A DNA stretch of 64,000 bases from Streptomyces sp. NBC_00285 (GCF_036174265.1 NZ_CP108055.1:7068001-7132000); one strand, 5' to 3'; counted from the first letter of the stretch, positions 17,808 to 27,038 are shown. Made by a program: numbers and translations. The notes: generated from the sequence alone by a model not told the origin.

Positions 17808-18763
17808 GAGTTCTGCTGATCGGAGCCAACGGCTACCTCGGCCGCTTCGTCGCCGACCGTCTGCTCGCCGACCCCGCCGTCCAGCTCACCGCCCTCGGCC
17901 GCGGCGACGACGCGGACGTCCGCTTCGACCTCGCGTCCGGCAGCCCCGGAGCCCTCACCCGGTTCCTCGACGCGGTCCATCCAGGTGTTGTCGTCAACTG
18001 CGCGGGCGCCACCCGCGGCGGCGCCCGCGAACTCACCCGCCACAACACGGTCGCGGTCGCCACCGTCTGCGAGGCCCTGCGCCGCAGCGGCTGCGGCGCC
18101 CGCCTGGTGCAGATCGGCTGCGGCGCGGAGTACGGCCCCAGCCAGCCCGGCTCCTCCACCGCCGAGGATGCCGTCCCCCGCCCCGGCGGCCCGTACGGCG
18201 TCAGCAAACTCGCCGCCACCGAACTGGTTCTGGGCTCCGGCCTGGACGCGGTCGTCCTGCGCGTCTTCTCGCCGGCCGGCCCCGGCACCCCCGCCGGCTC
18301 CCCGCTCGGCCGCCTCGCCGAGGCCATGCGCCGGGCCATGCAGTCCGGCGACGGCGAACTGAAGCTCGCCGGCCTGGGCGCCCAGCGCGACTTCATCGAT
18401 GTCCGTGACGTGGCCCGCGCCGTGCACGCGGCCTCGCTCTCCGCCGCCCAGGGCGTCATCAACATCGGCTCGGGCCGTGCCGTGCGCCTCCGCGACGCCG
18501 CCGGCGTCCTGGCCCGGGTCGCGGGATACGGCGGTGCCCTCCACGAACTCGACGGGCCGCCCGGCCCGCTGAGGGCGACCATCGGGCACCCCCGTTCCGA
18601 ACCGGACCAGACGGCGCCGGCTGCGAACCCGTACCCCGACGGCTGCGGCAGCTGGCAGCAGGCCGACGTGCGTACCGCTCGCGACCGGCTCGGCTGGCGC
18701 CCCCGGATCAACCTGGAAGAGTCCCTCGCCGACATCTGGATGGAGGCGGCATGCCGCATCTGA
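17804..18763 (+). CDS. NAD-dependent sugar epimerase/dehydratase, extended SDR
   Basis: The 319-residue protein begins MRVLLIGANGYLGRF, with the GxxGxxG NAD-binding motif at 7-13. The catalytic YxxxK is present as YGVSK (Tyr131, Lys135), so the protein should be active on nucleotide sugars. The family includes the UDP-GlcNAc/UDP-Glc 4-epimerases and dehydratases. In Pel-type systems a PelX-like 4-epimerase makes UDP-GalNAc, and that is the most attractive role here, inferred from the adjacent PelF-like gene. The start is set by overlap with the mini-ORF. It overlaps the next gene by 13 bases. Confidence 0.85.
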   Translation: MRVLLIGANGYLGRFVADRLLADPAVQLTALGRGDDADVRFDLASGSPGALTRFLDAVHPGVVVNCAGATRGGARELTRHNTVAVATVCEALRRSGCGARLVQIGCGAEYGPSQPGSSTAEDAVPRPGGPYGVSKLAATELVLGSGLDAVVLRVFSPAGPGTPAGSPLGRLAEAMRRAMQSGDGELKLAGLGAQRDFIDVRDVARAVHAASLSAAQGVINIGSGRAVRLRDAAGVLARVAGYGGALHELDGPPGPLRATIGHPRSEPDQTAPAANPYPDGCGSWQQADVRTARDRLGWRPRINLEESLADIWMEAACRI

Positions 18764-19500
18764 CCAGCACGACGACAAGCACGTCGAGTACCGAACTGCG
18801 CACCGGCTTCGGTGTCCCCGGTTTCGCCCACCCGCTGGTCGCCCCGGCCGAATGGGCCGAACTCACCCGCCCGGGCGCCCCACTGCACTGGGCCGTCCTC
18901 AACGTCGCCGACGGCCCAGGCGCCCGCCCCGACCCGCACTGCCTCGAAGCGGCAGGCCGGCTGCGCAACGCGGGCATCCGCGTCCTCGGTCACCTCGACA
19001 CCACCTACGGGGCCCGAACCTTCGGCGAGCTGATCTCCGAGGCGCAGCGCTACCTCGACTGGTACCAGGTGGACGGCTTCCTCCTGGACCGCTGCCCGAC
19101 CGAACGCGCCATGCTCCCCGAGGTCCGCCGAACCGTCACCACGCTCCGCGCGATCCGCGACGACGCCCACATCGTCCTCGGCCACGGCACCCACCCGTAC
19201 CCCGGATACGCCGAGAACGCCGACCAGTTGGTCACCTTCTCCGGCCCCTGGAGCGACTACCGCTGGTCGCAGGTGGCCGAGTGGACCGCCGACTACCCAC
19301 CCGACCGCTTCTGCCACCTCGTCCACGGACTGCCGGGCCCGCACCTCGACGAGGCACTGCGCATCGCCCGCTGGCAGGGCGCGTCCACGATCTGGTTCAC
19401 CGACCGTACGGAGCACCGCGGCCGCGTCGACCCCTGGGAGACCATGCCCGGCTACTGGGACGACATCGTCTCGCGGATCGGAACGGGTGTCTCGGAATGA
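18751..19500 (+). CDS. Spherulation-specific family 4-like protein (TIM-barrel glycosidase-like)
   Basis: The 249-residue protein matches the spherulin-4 family: FGVPGFAHPLV near 20-30, HWAVLNV, the segment VLGHLDTTYGAR, and YQVDGFLLDRCP with Asp108 and Asp113 that resemble the catalytic acids of GH114-like polygalactosaminidases. There is no signal peptide, so it either acts in the cytoplasm or is exported by another route. The role is inferred: processing of a polymer made by the upstream glycosyltransferase, much as the hydrolase domain of PelA does. ATG 18751 has GGAGG four bases upstream. Confidence 0.75.
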   Translation: MPHLTSTTTSTSSTELRTGFGVPGFAHPLVAPAEWAELTRPGAPLHWAVLNVADGPGARPDPHCLEAAGRLRNAGIRVLGHLDTTYGARTFGELISEAQRYLDWYQVDGFLLDRCPTERAMLPEVRRTVTTLRAIRDDAHIVLGHGTHPYPGYAENADQLVTFSGPWSDYRWSQVAEWTADYPPDRFCHLVHGLPGPHLDEALRIARWQGASTIWFTDRTEHRGRVDPWETMPGYWDDIVSRIGTGVSE

Positions 19501-19563
19501 AGAAGCCCATGGCAGTGTTAAGGGGAGAACAACTGTAGTGATTGACCGACCAACGGAGTCCCC

Positions 19564-20742
19564 GTGTCGCTGCCACCCCTGGTCGAGCCGGCCGCCGAGC
19601 TCACCGTAGACGAGGTCCGCAGGTACTCCCGCCACCTGATCATCCCCGACGTCGGGATGGACGGGCAGAAGCGGCTGAAGAACGCCAAGGTGCTCTGTGT
19701 GGGCGCCGGCGGCCTGGGCTCGCCGGCGCTGATGTACCTGGCCGCGGCGGGCGTGGGCACGCTCGGCATCGTGGAGTTCGACGAGGTCGACGAGTCGAAC
19801 CTCCAGCGCCAGATCATCCACAGCCAGGCGGACATCGGCCGTTCCAAGGCCCAGTCCGCCCGCGACTCGGTGCTGGGCATCAACCCGTACGTGAACGTGG
19901 TCCTTCACGAAGAGCGGCTCGAAGCCGAGAACGTGATGGACATCTTCAGCCAGTACGACCTGATCGTCGACGGCACCGACAACTTCGCGACCCGTTACCT
20001 GGTCAACGACGCGTGCGTGCTGCTCAACAAGCCGTACGTCTGGGGCTCGATCTACCGCTTCGACGGCCAGGCGTCCGTCTTCTGGTCCGAGCACGGGCCC
20101 TGCTACCGCTGCCTCTACCCGGAGCCCCCGCCCCCCGGCATGGTGCCCTCCTGCGCCGAGGGCGGCGTGCTGGGCGTGCTGTGCGCGTCCATCGGCTCCA
20201 TCCAGGTCAACGAGGCCATCAAGCTCCTCGCGGGCATCGGCGAGCCGCTCGTCGGCCGACTGATGATCTACGACGCCCTGGAGATGCAGTACCGCCAGGT
20301 CAAGGTCCGCAAGGACCCGGACTGCGCGGTCTGCGGCGAGAACCCCACCGTCACCGAGCTCATCGACTACGAGGCCTTCTGCGGCGTCGTGTCCGAGGAG
20401 GCCCAGGAGGCGGCCGCCGGCTCGACGATCACTCCCAAGCAGCTCAAGGAGTGGATCGACGACGGTGAGAACATCGAGATCATCGACGTCCGTGAGATCA
20501 ACGAGTACGAGATCGTCTCCATCCCGGGCGCCAAGCTGATCCCCAAGAACGAGTTCCTCATGGGCACCGCACTCGAGGGCCTCCCGCAGGACAAGAAGAT
20601 CGTCCTGCACTGCAAGACGGGTGTCCGTAGTGCGGAAGTCCTCGCGGTCCTGAAGTCCGCGGGCTTCTCCGACGCCGTCCATGTCGGCGGCGGTGTGATC
20701 GGCTGGGTCCACCAGATCGAGCCGGACAAGCCCGTCTACTAG
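19564..20742 (+). CDS. moeZ: Adenylyltransferase/sulfurtransferase MoeZ
   Basis: The 392-residue protein is a fusion of an E1-like adenylation domain and a C-terminal rhodanese domain. Visible features are the glycine loop CVGAGGLGSPA (45-55), a conserved region with Cys197, four zinc cysteines (180, 183, 254, 257), and the rhodanese active loop with Cys350 in CKTGVRS. MoeZ adenylates and thiocarboxylates the sulfur carriers ThiS, MoaD and CysO, supplying sulfur to thiamine, molybdopterin and cysteine. GTG 19564 has GGAG five bases before it. A GU-containing hairpin at 20760 terminates it. In mycobacteria a MoeB/MoeZ gene sits in the same neighbourhood. Confidence 0.97.
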   Translation: MSLPPLVEPAAELTVDEVRRYSRHLIIPDVGMDGQKRLKNAKVLCVGAGGLGSPALMYLAAAGVGTLGIVEFDEVDESNLQRQIIHSQADIGRSKAQSARDSVLGINPYVNVVLHEERLEAENVMDIFSQYDLIVDGTDNFATRYLVNDACVLLNKPYVWGSIYRFDGQASVFWSEHGPCYRCLYPEPPPPGMVPSCAEGGVLGVLCASIGSIQVNEAIKLLAGIGEPLVGRLMIYDALEMQYRQVKVRKDPDCAVCGENPTVTELIDYEAFCGVVSEEAQEAAAGSTITPKQLKEWIDDGENIEIIDVREINEYEIVSIPGAKLIPKNEFLMGTALEGLPQDKKIVLHCKTGVRSAEVLAVLKSAGFSDAVHVGGGVIGWVHQIEPDKPVY

Positions 20743-20759
20743 GCCCACGCTTTCCAGGG

Positions 20760-20793
20760 AGGGGCTCGGCACCAGGTGTGCCGGGCTCCTTTC
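20760..20793 (+). terminator. Terminator of moeZ
   Basis: The arms aggggctcggcac (20760-20772) and gtgccgggctcct (20778-20790) pair over 13 positions, two of them G-U, with a 5-nt loop and a short T run after. The facing gene ends at 20820, so the element may also serve it. Confidence 0.75.
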
Positions 20794-20819
20794 CGCTGCT
20801 CCGGCCGCGTACGCCGTGG

Positions 20820-22361
20820 CTAGGAGGCGCAGACCTTGCCGTCCTTCGGCACCGTGCCCTTCAACAGGTACGCGTTCACCGTGGAGTCCACGCAGTCGCT
20901 CCCGTTGCCGTACGCCGTGTGTCCCTGGCCCTTCCAGGTGAGCTCCACGCCCACTCCTTTGCCCAGCTCGTCCGCCATCCTCCGGGCACCCTCGTAGGGC
21001 GTCGCCGGGTCGCCCGTGGTGCCGATCACCAGCACCGGGGCCGCACCGGGCGCGCTCACCTCCGGCGTCTCGGACTGCCCGGCCACCGGCCAGTCGTGGC
21101 ACCAGCCGGCCGCGTCCCAGCCGAGGAAGGGGCCGAACACGGGTGAGATCCTCTCGAACTCGGGCAGCAGCTTCTTCGCCTCCGCGAGCGTGGGCCGCGG
21201 CTTGTCGTCCAAGCACGATATGACCCGTTGCGAGTGGGACAGCGTGCCGTAGTGGCCCGAGGCGTCACGGTCGTCGTAGTCGTCGGCGAGCGCCAGGAGT
21301 TCGGAGCCGTCCCCCTGCTCGGCCGTCTGCAGGGCACTGGTCAGTGAGGGCCAGTTGTCCCGGCTGTACAGCGGCAGGACGATGCCGGTGAACGCGAGTA
21401 CTTGCGTCAGTTTTCGTCCGGAGAAGGTGTCCAGCGGGTCTGTGTCGATCCGGTCCAGCAGGGCCGCGATCTTCCGTGTGCCCTGTTCGCGGTCCTGGCC
21501 GGTGGACGCCAGGTAGTTGTCCAGCGCGCGCTGGAAGCCCCGGGCCTGGTTCTTCCGGTGGCCCACCATGTCAGCGCTCGGGTCGACGGCCGCATCCAGC
21601 ACCAGTCGCCCCACCTTCTCCGGGAACAGGTGGGCGTAGACGCCGCCGAGCTGGGTGCCGTACGAGATACCGAAGTAGTGCATCTTGGTGTCGCCGAGGA
21701 TCTGGCGCATCAGGTCCATGTCCCGTGCGGTGTCGGTGGTCGAGACGTGTCCCAGCAGCCTGCCCGCGTCCTTCGCGCAGCCGTGGGAGAAGTCGGCGGC
21801 GTCCTGGAGGTATGCCTGCTCCTCGGCCGGGGTGTCAGGAGTGGGGTCCACCGCTTCGGCGGCCTGGATCTCCTTGTCACCGCGGCAGCGGACCCCTTCG
21901 CTGGCGCCGACCCCGCGCGGGTCCCAGCTCACCAGGTCGTACCGCTCGCGCAGGAGGGAAGCGGTGGCCGCGTATCCCGGCATCGTGCCCACCCCCGTCA
22001 GGCCGGGGCCGCCGAAGTTGAACAGGAGCGAGCCGATGCGCTCGCCGCCGCGTGCCCTGCTGCGGATCAGCGGGAGGGCGATCGTCACCCCGTCCGGCTT
22101 CGACCAGTCCAGCGGCACCCTCAGCGTCGCGCACTGCCAGTCGTTGCCGGGCGGAGAAGAGGCCGCGGTGGCCTCACAGCGTCCCCAGCCGAGCTTCTGC
22201 GAGGTCAGCGCAGTGGGCAACGCCTTCGCGTCCGTCGCCGTCGGCCGTGCGCTGCCGGACCGCTCGTGCACCTCACCGCCGCCGGACGAACCGCCGCTGC
22301 ATCCCGCGGCCAGCAGCGCGGCAGCAGCAGCCGCAGCCACCCCCCGTACAAAACGCCCCAT
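20820..22361 (-). CDS. Secreted alpha/beta hydrolase, tripeptidyl aminopeptidase-like (S33)
   Basis: The 513-residue protein starts MGRFVRGVAAAAAAALLAAG followed by Cys, a lipoprotein signal (lipobox AAGC), so it is probably membrane-anchored outside. It has the FNFGGPG oxyanion segment, DPRGVG, the nucleophile elbow GISYGTQLGG and a C-terminal TAP-like domain with GTTGDPATPYEGA and GQGHTAYGN, which hold the Asp and His of the triad. These are signatures of the tripeptidyl-peptidase-like S33 family that trims peptides from N-termini. Four cysteine residues near the end suggest a disulfide. It is adjacent to a close paralogue in the same direction. Confidence 0.92.
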   Translation of the reverse strand: MGRFVRGVAAAAAAALLAAGCSGGSSGGGEVHERSGSARPTATDAKALPTALTSQKLGWGRCEATAASSPPGNDWQCATLRVPLDWSKPDGVTIALPLIRSRARGGERIGSLLFNFGGPGLTGVGTMPGYAATASLLRERYDLVSWDPRGVGASEGVRCRGDKEIQAAEAVDPTPDTPAEEQAYLQDAADFSHGCAKDAGRLLGHVSTTDTARDMDLMRQILGDTKMHYFGISYGTQLGGVYAHLFPEKVGRLVLDAAVDPSADMVGHRKNQARGFQRALDNYLASTGQDREQGTRKIAALLDRIDTDPLDTFSGRKLTQVLAFTGIVLPLYSRDNWPSLTSALQTAEQGDGSELLALADDYDDRDASGHYGTLSHSQRVISCLDDKPRPTLAEAKKLLPEFERISPVFGPFLGWDAAGWCHDWPVAGQSETPEVSAPGAAPVLVIGTTGDPATPYEGARRMADELGKGVGVELTWKGQGHTAYGNGSDCVDSTVNAYLLKGTVPKDGKVCAS

Positions 22362-22494
22362 GACAGCCCCCGTCCCAAGCCGTCCGCGCCGAGCAGCGAA
22401 CGTCGGTCCGGCAATGGTAGGCCGATCGCGAATCCCCTGCTGGGCCTGTGGATAACCTTCTGACCAGGGGTTTCATGGGTTGGTGGGGGAAGTG

Positions 22495-24039
22495 CTAGGA
22501 GCAGACGGTCCCCGCCTTCGGCACCTTCCCGGTCAGGAGATAGCCGTTGACCGCGTCCTGGACACACTTGTTCTTGCTGTCGTAGGCCCCGTGCCCCTGC
22601 CCCTTGTACGTCAGCTCGACCCCGACGCCTCCACCGAGCGCCTCCACCATCTTCCGGGCGCCCTCGTACGGGGTGGCCGGGTCGCCGGTGTTGCCCACGA
22701 CGAGGATCGGCGCGGAGCCGGTGGCGCTCACGTCGGGATGGTCGCCGGCACCCGCCACGGCCCAGCCGGTGCAACTCACCATGGACCAGGCCAGGAAGTC
22801 ACCGAAGAGAGGGGAAGCGGCCCGGAACTCAGGCAGCTTGCGCTCGACGTCGGCGGCGCTGTACCGGGGCTTGTCGTCGGCGCAGTTGACGGAGATGTTG
22901 GCCGCGGTGATGTTGCTGTACTCGCCGTTGTCGCCGCGCCCGTTCATCGAGTCGGACAGCAGCATCAGGATCCTGCCGTCACCGTCGTACGCCTGCTCCA
23001 GCCCCTCCACGAGGTACTCCCAGAAGTCCTTCGAGTACAGCGACTGCGCGATGCCGTTGGTCGCGGCGGTCTGGGTCAGCCGGCGCGCGCCGATACCGGG
23101 GATCGGCTTCTTGTCGAGGTCCGCGAGCAACCTCGCGATACGGGTCTTGACGTCCTGCGGGGTGTCCCCGACGGGGCAGTCCTCGGTCTTGGAGGTGCAG
23201 TCCTCGGCGAAGTTGTCGAGCGCGAGCTGGAAGCCCTCGGTCTGTCCCAGCGAACCCTGCTCACTGTTCTGCGTCGGGTCGACGACTCCGTCGAAGACCG
23301 CGCGCCCCACCTTCTTCGGGAACAGGTGGGCGTAGACGCCGCCGAGTTCGGTGCCGTAGGAGATGCCGAAGTAGTGCAGCCTGTCGTCGCCGAGGACCTG
23401 ACGCATCAGGTCCATGTCGCGGGCCGCGTCGGTGGTGCGCACATGCGGCAGCATCGCCTTGGAGTTCTCCTCGCAGGCCGCGTTGAACTCCTTGGTGTTG
23501 CCCACGAGGGCGGTCCGCTCGGCCGCGTCGTCGGGGGTCCAGTCCTGCCCGAAGTACACGTCTAGCTGGGGGTCGTTCAGGCACTCCACCGGGGCGCTGC
23601 GGCCGACTCCGCGGGGGTCGAAGCTCACCAGGTCGTAGCGGGTGCGCAGGGTCGCGTAGTCCGTGCCGAAGGCGGGCAGGGTGGTGACGCCCGAGCCGCC
23701 GGGGCCGCCGAAGTTGAAGACGAGCGAGCCGATGCGCTTGTTCTCGGGGCCACTGGCCTTGGCCCGGATCAGTGCGAGGCCGATCGTGTCGCCCTTGGGC
23801 TTCGCCCAGTCGAGGGGGGCCCGGAGAGTGGTGCACTGCCACTCGTCGCCGCCCGGCAGCGGCGAGGGGGCGTCACCGCCGCCCTCGGCCGGGGACGGGG
23901 CGGGGCAGTCCTTCCACGTCAGCTTCTGGGCCGACAGTGCCTCGTCGTGGGAGCCGTCGCCGCAGCCCGCCAGTGCGGAGGAGAGCAGCAGTGCGGTGGC
24001 GGTCAGGGCGGCGGCGCGCACACGAGGGGGGTTCGGCAT
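22495..24039 (-). CDS. Secreted alpha/beta hydrolase, tripeptidyl aminopeptidase-like (paralogue)
   Basis: The 514-residue paralogue of the preceding gene has the lipoprotein signal ending in LSSALAGC, the segment FNFGGPGGSG, FDPRGVGRSAP, the elbow GISYGTELGG, and the C-terminal GNTGDPATPYEGA and GQGHGAYDS. Two tandem paralogues suggest a local duplication followed by divergence, possibly with different peptide preferences. ATG 24039 starts the signal peptide; the frame stays open much further upstream, but that part overlaps the next gene's antisense and has no signal features. Its product probably helps take up nutrients from extracellular peptides. Confidence 0.92.
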   Translation of the reverse strand: MPNPPRVRAAALTATALLLSSALAGCGDGSHDEALSAQKLTWKDCPAPSPAEGGGDAPSPLPGGDEWQCTTLRAPLDWAKPKGDTIGLALIRAKASGPENKRIGSLVFNFGGPGGSGVTTLPAFGTDYATLRTRYDLVSFDPRGVGRSAPVECLNDPQLDVYFGQDWTPDDAAERTALVGNTKEFNAACEENSKAMLPHVRTTDAARDMDLMRQVLGDDRLHYFGISYGTELGGVYAHLFPKKVGRAVFDGVVDPTQNSEQGSLGQTEGFQLALDNFAEDCTSKTEDCPVGDTPQDVKTRIARLLADLDKKPIPGIGARRLTQTAATNGIAQSLYSKDFWEYLVEGLEQAYDGDGRILMLLSDSMNGRGDNGEYSNITAANISVNCADDKPRYSAADVERKLPEFRAASPLFGDFLAWSMVSCTGWAVAGAGDHPDVSATGSAPILVVGNTGDPATPYEGARKMVEALGGGVGVELTYKGQGHGAYDSKNKCVQDAVNGYLLTGKVPKAGTVCS

Positions 24040-24143
24040 GATCCCATCCTGCGGTCGCACGCGCGGGCACGCTCGGGGCGCGAGGCGTATGAGGTACGCC
24101 GGGTACGTCGTGGAAAGAGCCGTCGTACATGGGACGGCAGTGG

Positions 24144-26852
24144 CTACAGCGCGCCCTTGCGGGACAGGTGGTTGAAGGCCAGCCAGCCTGGCAGCACGGG
24201 CAGCCACAGCGTCAGCAGCCGGTACAGCAGCACGGCCGGGGCGGCGACCTCCTTGGGCAGGCCCACGGCGATCAGACCCACTGTCAGGGTCGCTTCCACG
24301 GCCCCCACACCGCCCGGCGTCGGGGCCGCCGAGCCCAGCGCGTTGCCGGCGAGGAAGACGACGGCGACGCTGGCGATGCTCAGCGACGCGCCCTCCTGGC
24401 CGAAGGCGCGGATCGAGGCGTCCAGGCACATCACGAAGCAGGCTGTCAGCAGCAGCATTCCGCCGATGCCGGTGACCAGCTTCTGCGGCCGCTGGAGGAC
24501 GTCCAGCATGCGCGGCACGACACCCGCGAAGAGCGACCTCACGCGCGTGACGACGAATTTCCTGAGGAACGGCACCGAGGTGACCACGAGCACCAGTACC
24601 GCCACCGTCAGCAGACCCGCGATGACCGTCCGGGACGGCGACAGCGACGGCGTCTTCTCGGTACCCGTCAGATAGCCGAAGGACAGCAGCATCAGGATGT
24701 GGCAGCCGAGACCGAACAGTTGCGAGGCCCCGACGCTGGCCACAGCGAGCCCCGGCCGCACCCCCTGGCGTTGCAGGAAACGCGTGTTGAGCGCCACGCC
24801 GCCCACCGCGGCCGGTGCGACGATCTTCACGAACGACCCGGCGACCTGGGCCCCGACCGTCCGCAGGAACCCCACCCGCTCGGGCACGAAGCCCAGCAGC
24901 GACATGGCCGCGGCGAAGTAGCTGGCCGCCGAGAACAGCACGGCCGCGGCGACCCAGCCCCACTCGGCGTTCTCGAGGAGCGGCCCGAACTCGATGTGGG
25001 TGAGCTGCGTCAGCAGGAAGTACGCGCCGATGGCGCCCGCGATGAAGCTGATCAGTGTGCGAGGCTTGACCCGCTCCAGACGGGCCGGCTCGACCGGTGC
25101 CTGCGGCCGGATCAACAGCACCTCGTGGCGAATCTGCGTCAGCAGATCCTCCTCGCGCGCCTCCTCCAGAGCGTCGTCGATGGCCCGCTTCTCGGCCCGC
25201 GCCTCCGCGCGTACGGCCTTCTTGTCGGGCTTGTCCAGGACGGGTCTGGTGTCCTCCGACGCCTCGTCCAGATGGGCCTGCTTGGCTTGCCGGGACGCCT
25301 CCAGGACCGCCTCGCGCTCGCGCTGGGCCCGCTCCCGGGCGAGTCTGCGCAGCGTCGCGCGCGTGGAGCGCGTCAGCGCGATGGGCTGGAGCATCGGCAG
25401 ACAGTCGGCGACGGCGTCGGGGCCGAGGACACCGACCGCCGATGCCACCGCGCGCTCCGCGCCCACCAGCAGCCCCAGGGTCGTCACCAGCTGAGCGACG
25501 TCCATGCGCAGCAGCAGTGTGCTGGCCGCGATCTCGCCGCCGCGCAGGTCGGTGAGGATGACCGCGCCGGAACGATCCACCAGGACCGCGTCACCCGCGA
25601 GCCTGCGGTGCGCGATGCGCCGCGACTGGAGCGACTGCACCTGACGCCAGGTGTTGCGCAGCAGTTCGTCGGTGATCTCGTCCTCGGGCAGCGATTCGAG
25701 CGTGCGCCCGCCGGTGTGCTCGTAGACGAGTATCACGGCGTCGGGGCCGAGCTCGGAGGTGGCGATCAGCTTGGGCGCGTTGGCGCCGGCCGCGATGGCC
25801 GCATAGGCGAGCAGCGCCTCCTGCTCCAGCGCCTGACGCAGCGACTGGAGGCTGCTGCGGGTCGCGAAGCCGCGCAGCGTGAGGTTGCGCCACACCCGGT
25901 AGAAGAAGCCCTGCGCCTGCTGTTCCCGGTCGACCACCGTCACGTCCAGCGGTGGGCCGTCCTCCAGGGTGACGAAGTAGCGTCGGCCGCGGTCGCCGTT
26001 CTCAGCGGTCTCCGAGGCCTCCTCGCGGGCCGCGCTCACCGGGTGGAAGCCGACGGTCCTGAGGCCCGCCATGAGTGTCTGCCCGGTGGGACGGACATTG
26101 GGCGAGCCGACCGCGTACAGCGTCCCGTAGGCGACCGTCCAGCCGATCAGCACGGTCAGGATGATCGAGAACGGTGTGGTGTAGCCGGTGACCAGCATCG
26201 AGAACGCGTCGAGCATCAGCACGATCCACAGCACCGCACGCCAGCGCGGCCTGCGAGACATGCCGACGGCGGTCATGTAGGCGATGACGGGCGCCAGATA
26301 GCCGTGCACGGGGTCGGTGAGGGCATGGATGTCGCCCGGGGAGGGCTGGGTGAGCGCCTCCTGGATCGAACCGGGGGCGCCCTTGGCGACCCACAGGTCG
26401 GTGGCGAGGGTCACACCGTGGGCGAGGACCGCGGCGAGCACACCGTCGGCGATCCGCAGCCCGTCACGCTTGATCAGCCGTTCGATCGCGAAGGCGACCG
26501 GCACCAGGAGGATCGCGATGCTGGAGGCCAGCCCGGCGATCTTGATGAGCAGGTCGGGTGCCTGACCGGTGCCCTTGTTGATGTCCTGTTCGAGGCCCGA
26601 GGTGGTGCCGTGCGCGAACGCGGCGATCGCGAGCAGGATGACGACGGCCAGCACGCCGACCAGCAGCCGCATCAGGTCGGACGGCCGGTGCACGCGCGCG
26701 GGGAGCAGCGGTTCGTCGCCCTCGACCTCGTCGACGTGCACCTCTTCGGCGTCGATGCGTACCTCGTCCGTGTCGGCGTCGGCGGCGTCAGGGCGCGACG
26801 AGGCGTCAGAGGTGCTCTCGGCGCCCTCCGGGTGCGCACCCTGTGGCTTCAT
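24144..26852 (-). CDS. Large membrane protein with LPG-synthase-like domain and central kinase-like domain
   Basis: The 902-residue protein has three parts: an acidic N-terminal segment and about six spans (residues 45-255), a soluble middle region (about 290-590) with features of a degraded protein/aminoglycoside kinase fold such as VILVYEHTGGRTLESLP and IAHRRLAGDAVLVD, and a C-terminal block of about eight spans matching the lysylphosphatidylglycerol synthase transmembrane family (AAPTPGGVGAVEATLT, GVALNTRFLQRQG). The C-terminal lysyl transferase domain of MprF is absent. The kinase-like part lacks a clear metal-binding DFG. A role in lipid or polymer transport or signalling is inferred. 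ATG 26852 has AAGAAGAG ahead and is preferred over GTG 26876. Confidence 0.8.
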   Translation of the reverse strand: MKPQGAHPEGAESTSDASSRPDAADADTDEVRIDAEEVHVDEVEGDEPLLPARVHRPSDLMRLLVGVLAVVILLAIAAFAHGTTSGLEQDINKGTGQAPDLLIKIAGLASSIAILLVPVAFAIERLIKRDGLRIADGVLAAVLAHGVTLATDLWVAKGAPGSIQEALTQPSPGDIHALTDPVHGYLAPVIAYMTAVGMSRRPRWRAVLWIVLMLDAFSMLVTGYTTPFSIILTVLIGWTVAYGTLYAVGSPNVRPTGQTLMAGLRTVGFHPVSAAREEASETAENGDRGRRYFVTLEDGPPLDVTVVDREQQAQGFFYRVWRNLTLRGFATRSSLQSLRQALEQEALLAYAAIAAGANAPKLIATSELGPDAVILVYEHTGGRTLESLPEDEITDELLRNTWRQVQSLQSRRIAHRRLAGDAVLVDRSGAVILTDLRGGEIAASTLLLRMDVAQLVTTLGLLVGAERAVASAVGVLGPDAVADCLPMLQPIALTRSTRATLRRLARERAQREREAVLEASRQAKQAHLDEASEDTRPVLDKPDKKAVRAEARAEKRAIDDALEEAREEDLLTQIRHEVLLIRPQAPVEPARLERVKPRTLISFIAGAIGAYFLLTQLTHIEFGPLLENAEWGWVAAAVLFSAASYFAAAMSLLGFVPERVGFLRTVGAQVAGSFVKIVAPAAVGGVALNTRFLQRQGVRPGLAVASVGASQLFGLGCHILMLLSFGYLTGTEKTPSLSPSRTVIAGLLTVAVLVLVVTSVPFLRKFVVTRVRSLFAGVVPRMLDVLQRPQKLVTGIGGMLLLTACFVMCLDASIRAFGQEGASLSIASVAVVFLAGNALGSAAPTPGGVGAVEATLTVGLIAVGLPKEVAAPAVLLYRLLTLWLPVLPGWLAFNHLSRKGAL

Positions 26853-27038
26853 CGTCTCTTCTTGATCTCGTATCACCAGTCACCGCCCGCACGATGGTGG
26901 CATGCCCCACCGACACACGGGGGTGTCAGGGTGCACATGCGGGGGCGCACAGTCTGCCCGAAGCGCCATCCCTCGGCGAGGAATACGCACGGTCGCGAGC
27001 CCGTCACATTGTCGGTGGGGTGGGGCAGGATGGGTCGG

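Noticed and set aside
17833..21216. Long open frame on the minus strand opposite the epimerase, spherulin-like gene and moeZ
   Set aside because: It is antisense to clear genes and comes from GC-rich third-position bias. It has no domain or ribosome site.
24129..27038. Long rightward frame leading into the ATL gene
   Set aside because: The part before 27039 is antisense to the LPG-like membrane protein and reads as Arg/Gln/His-rich nonsense; only the last 128 codons match a family.
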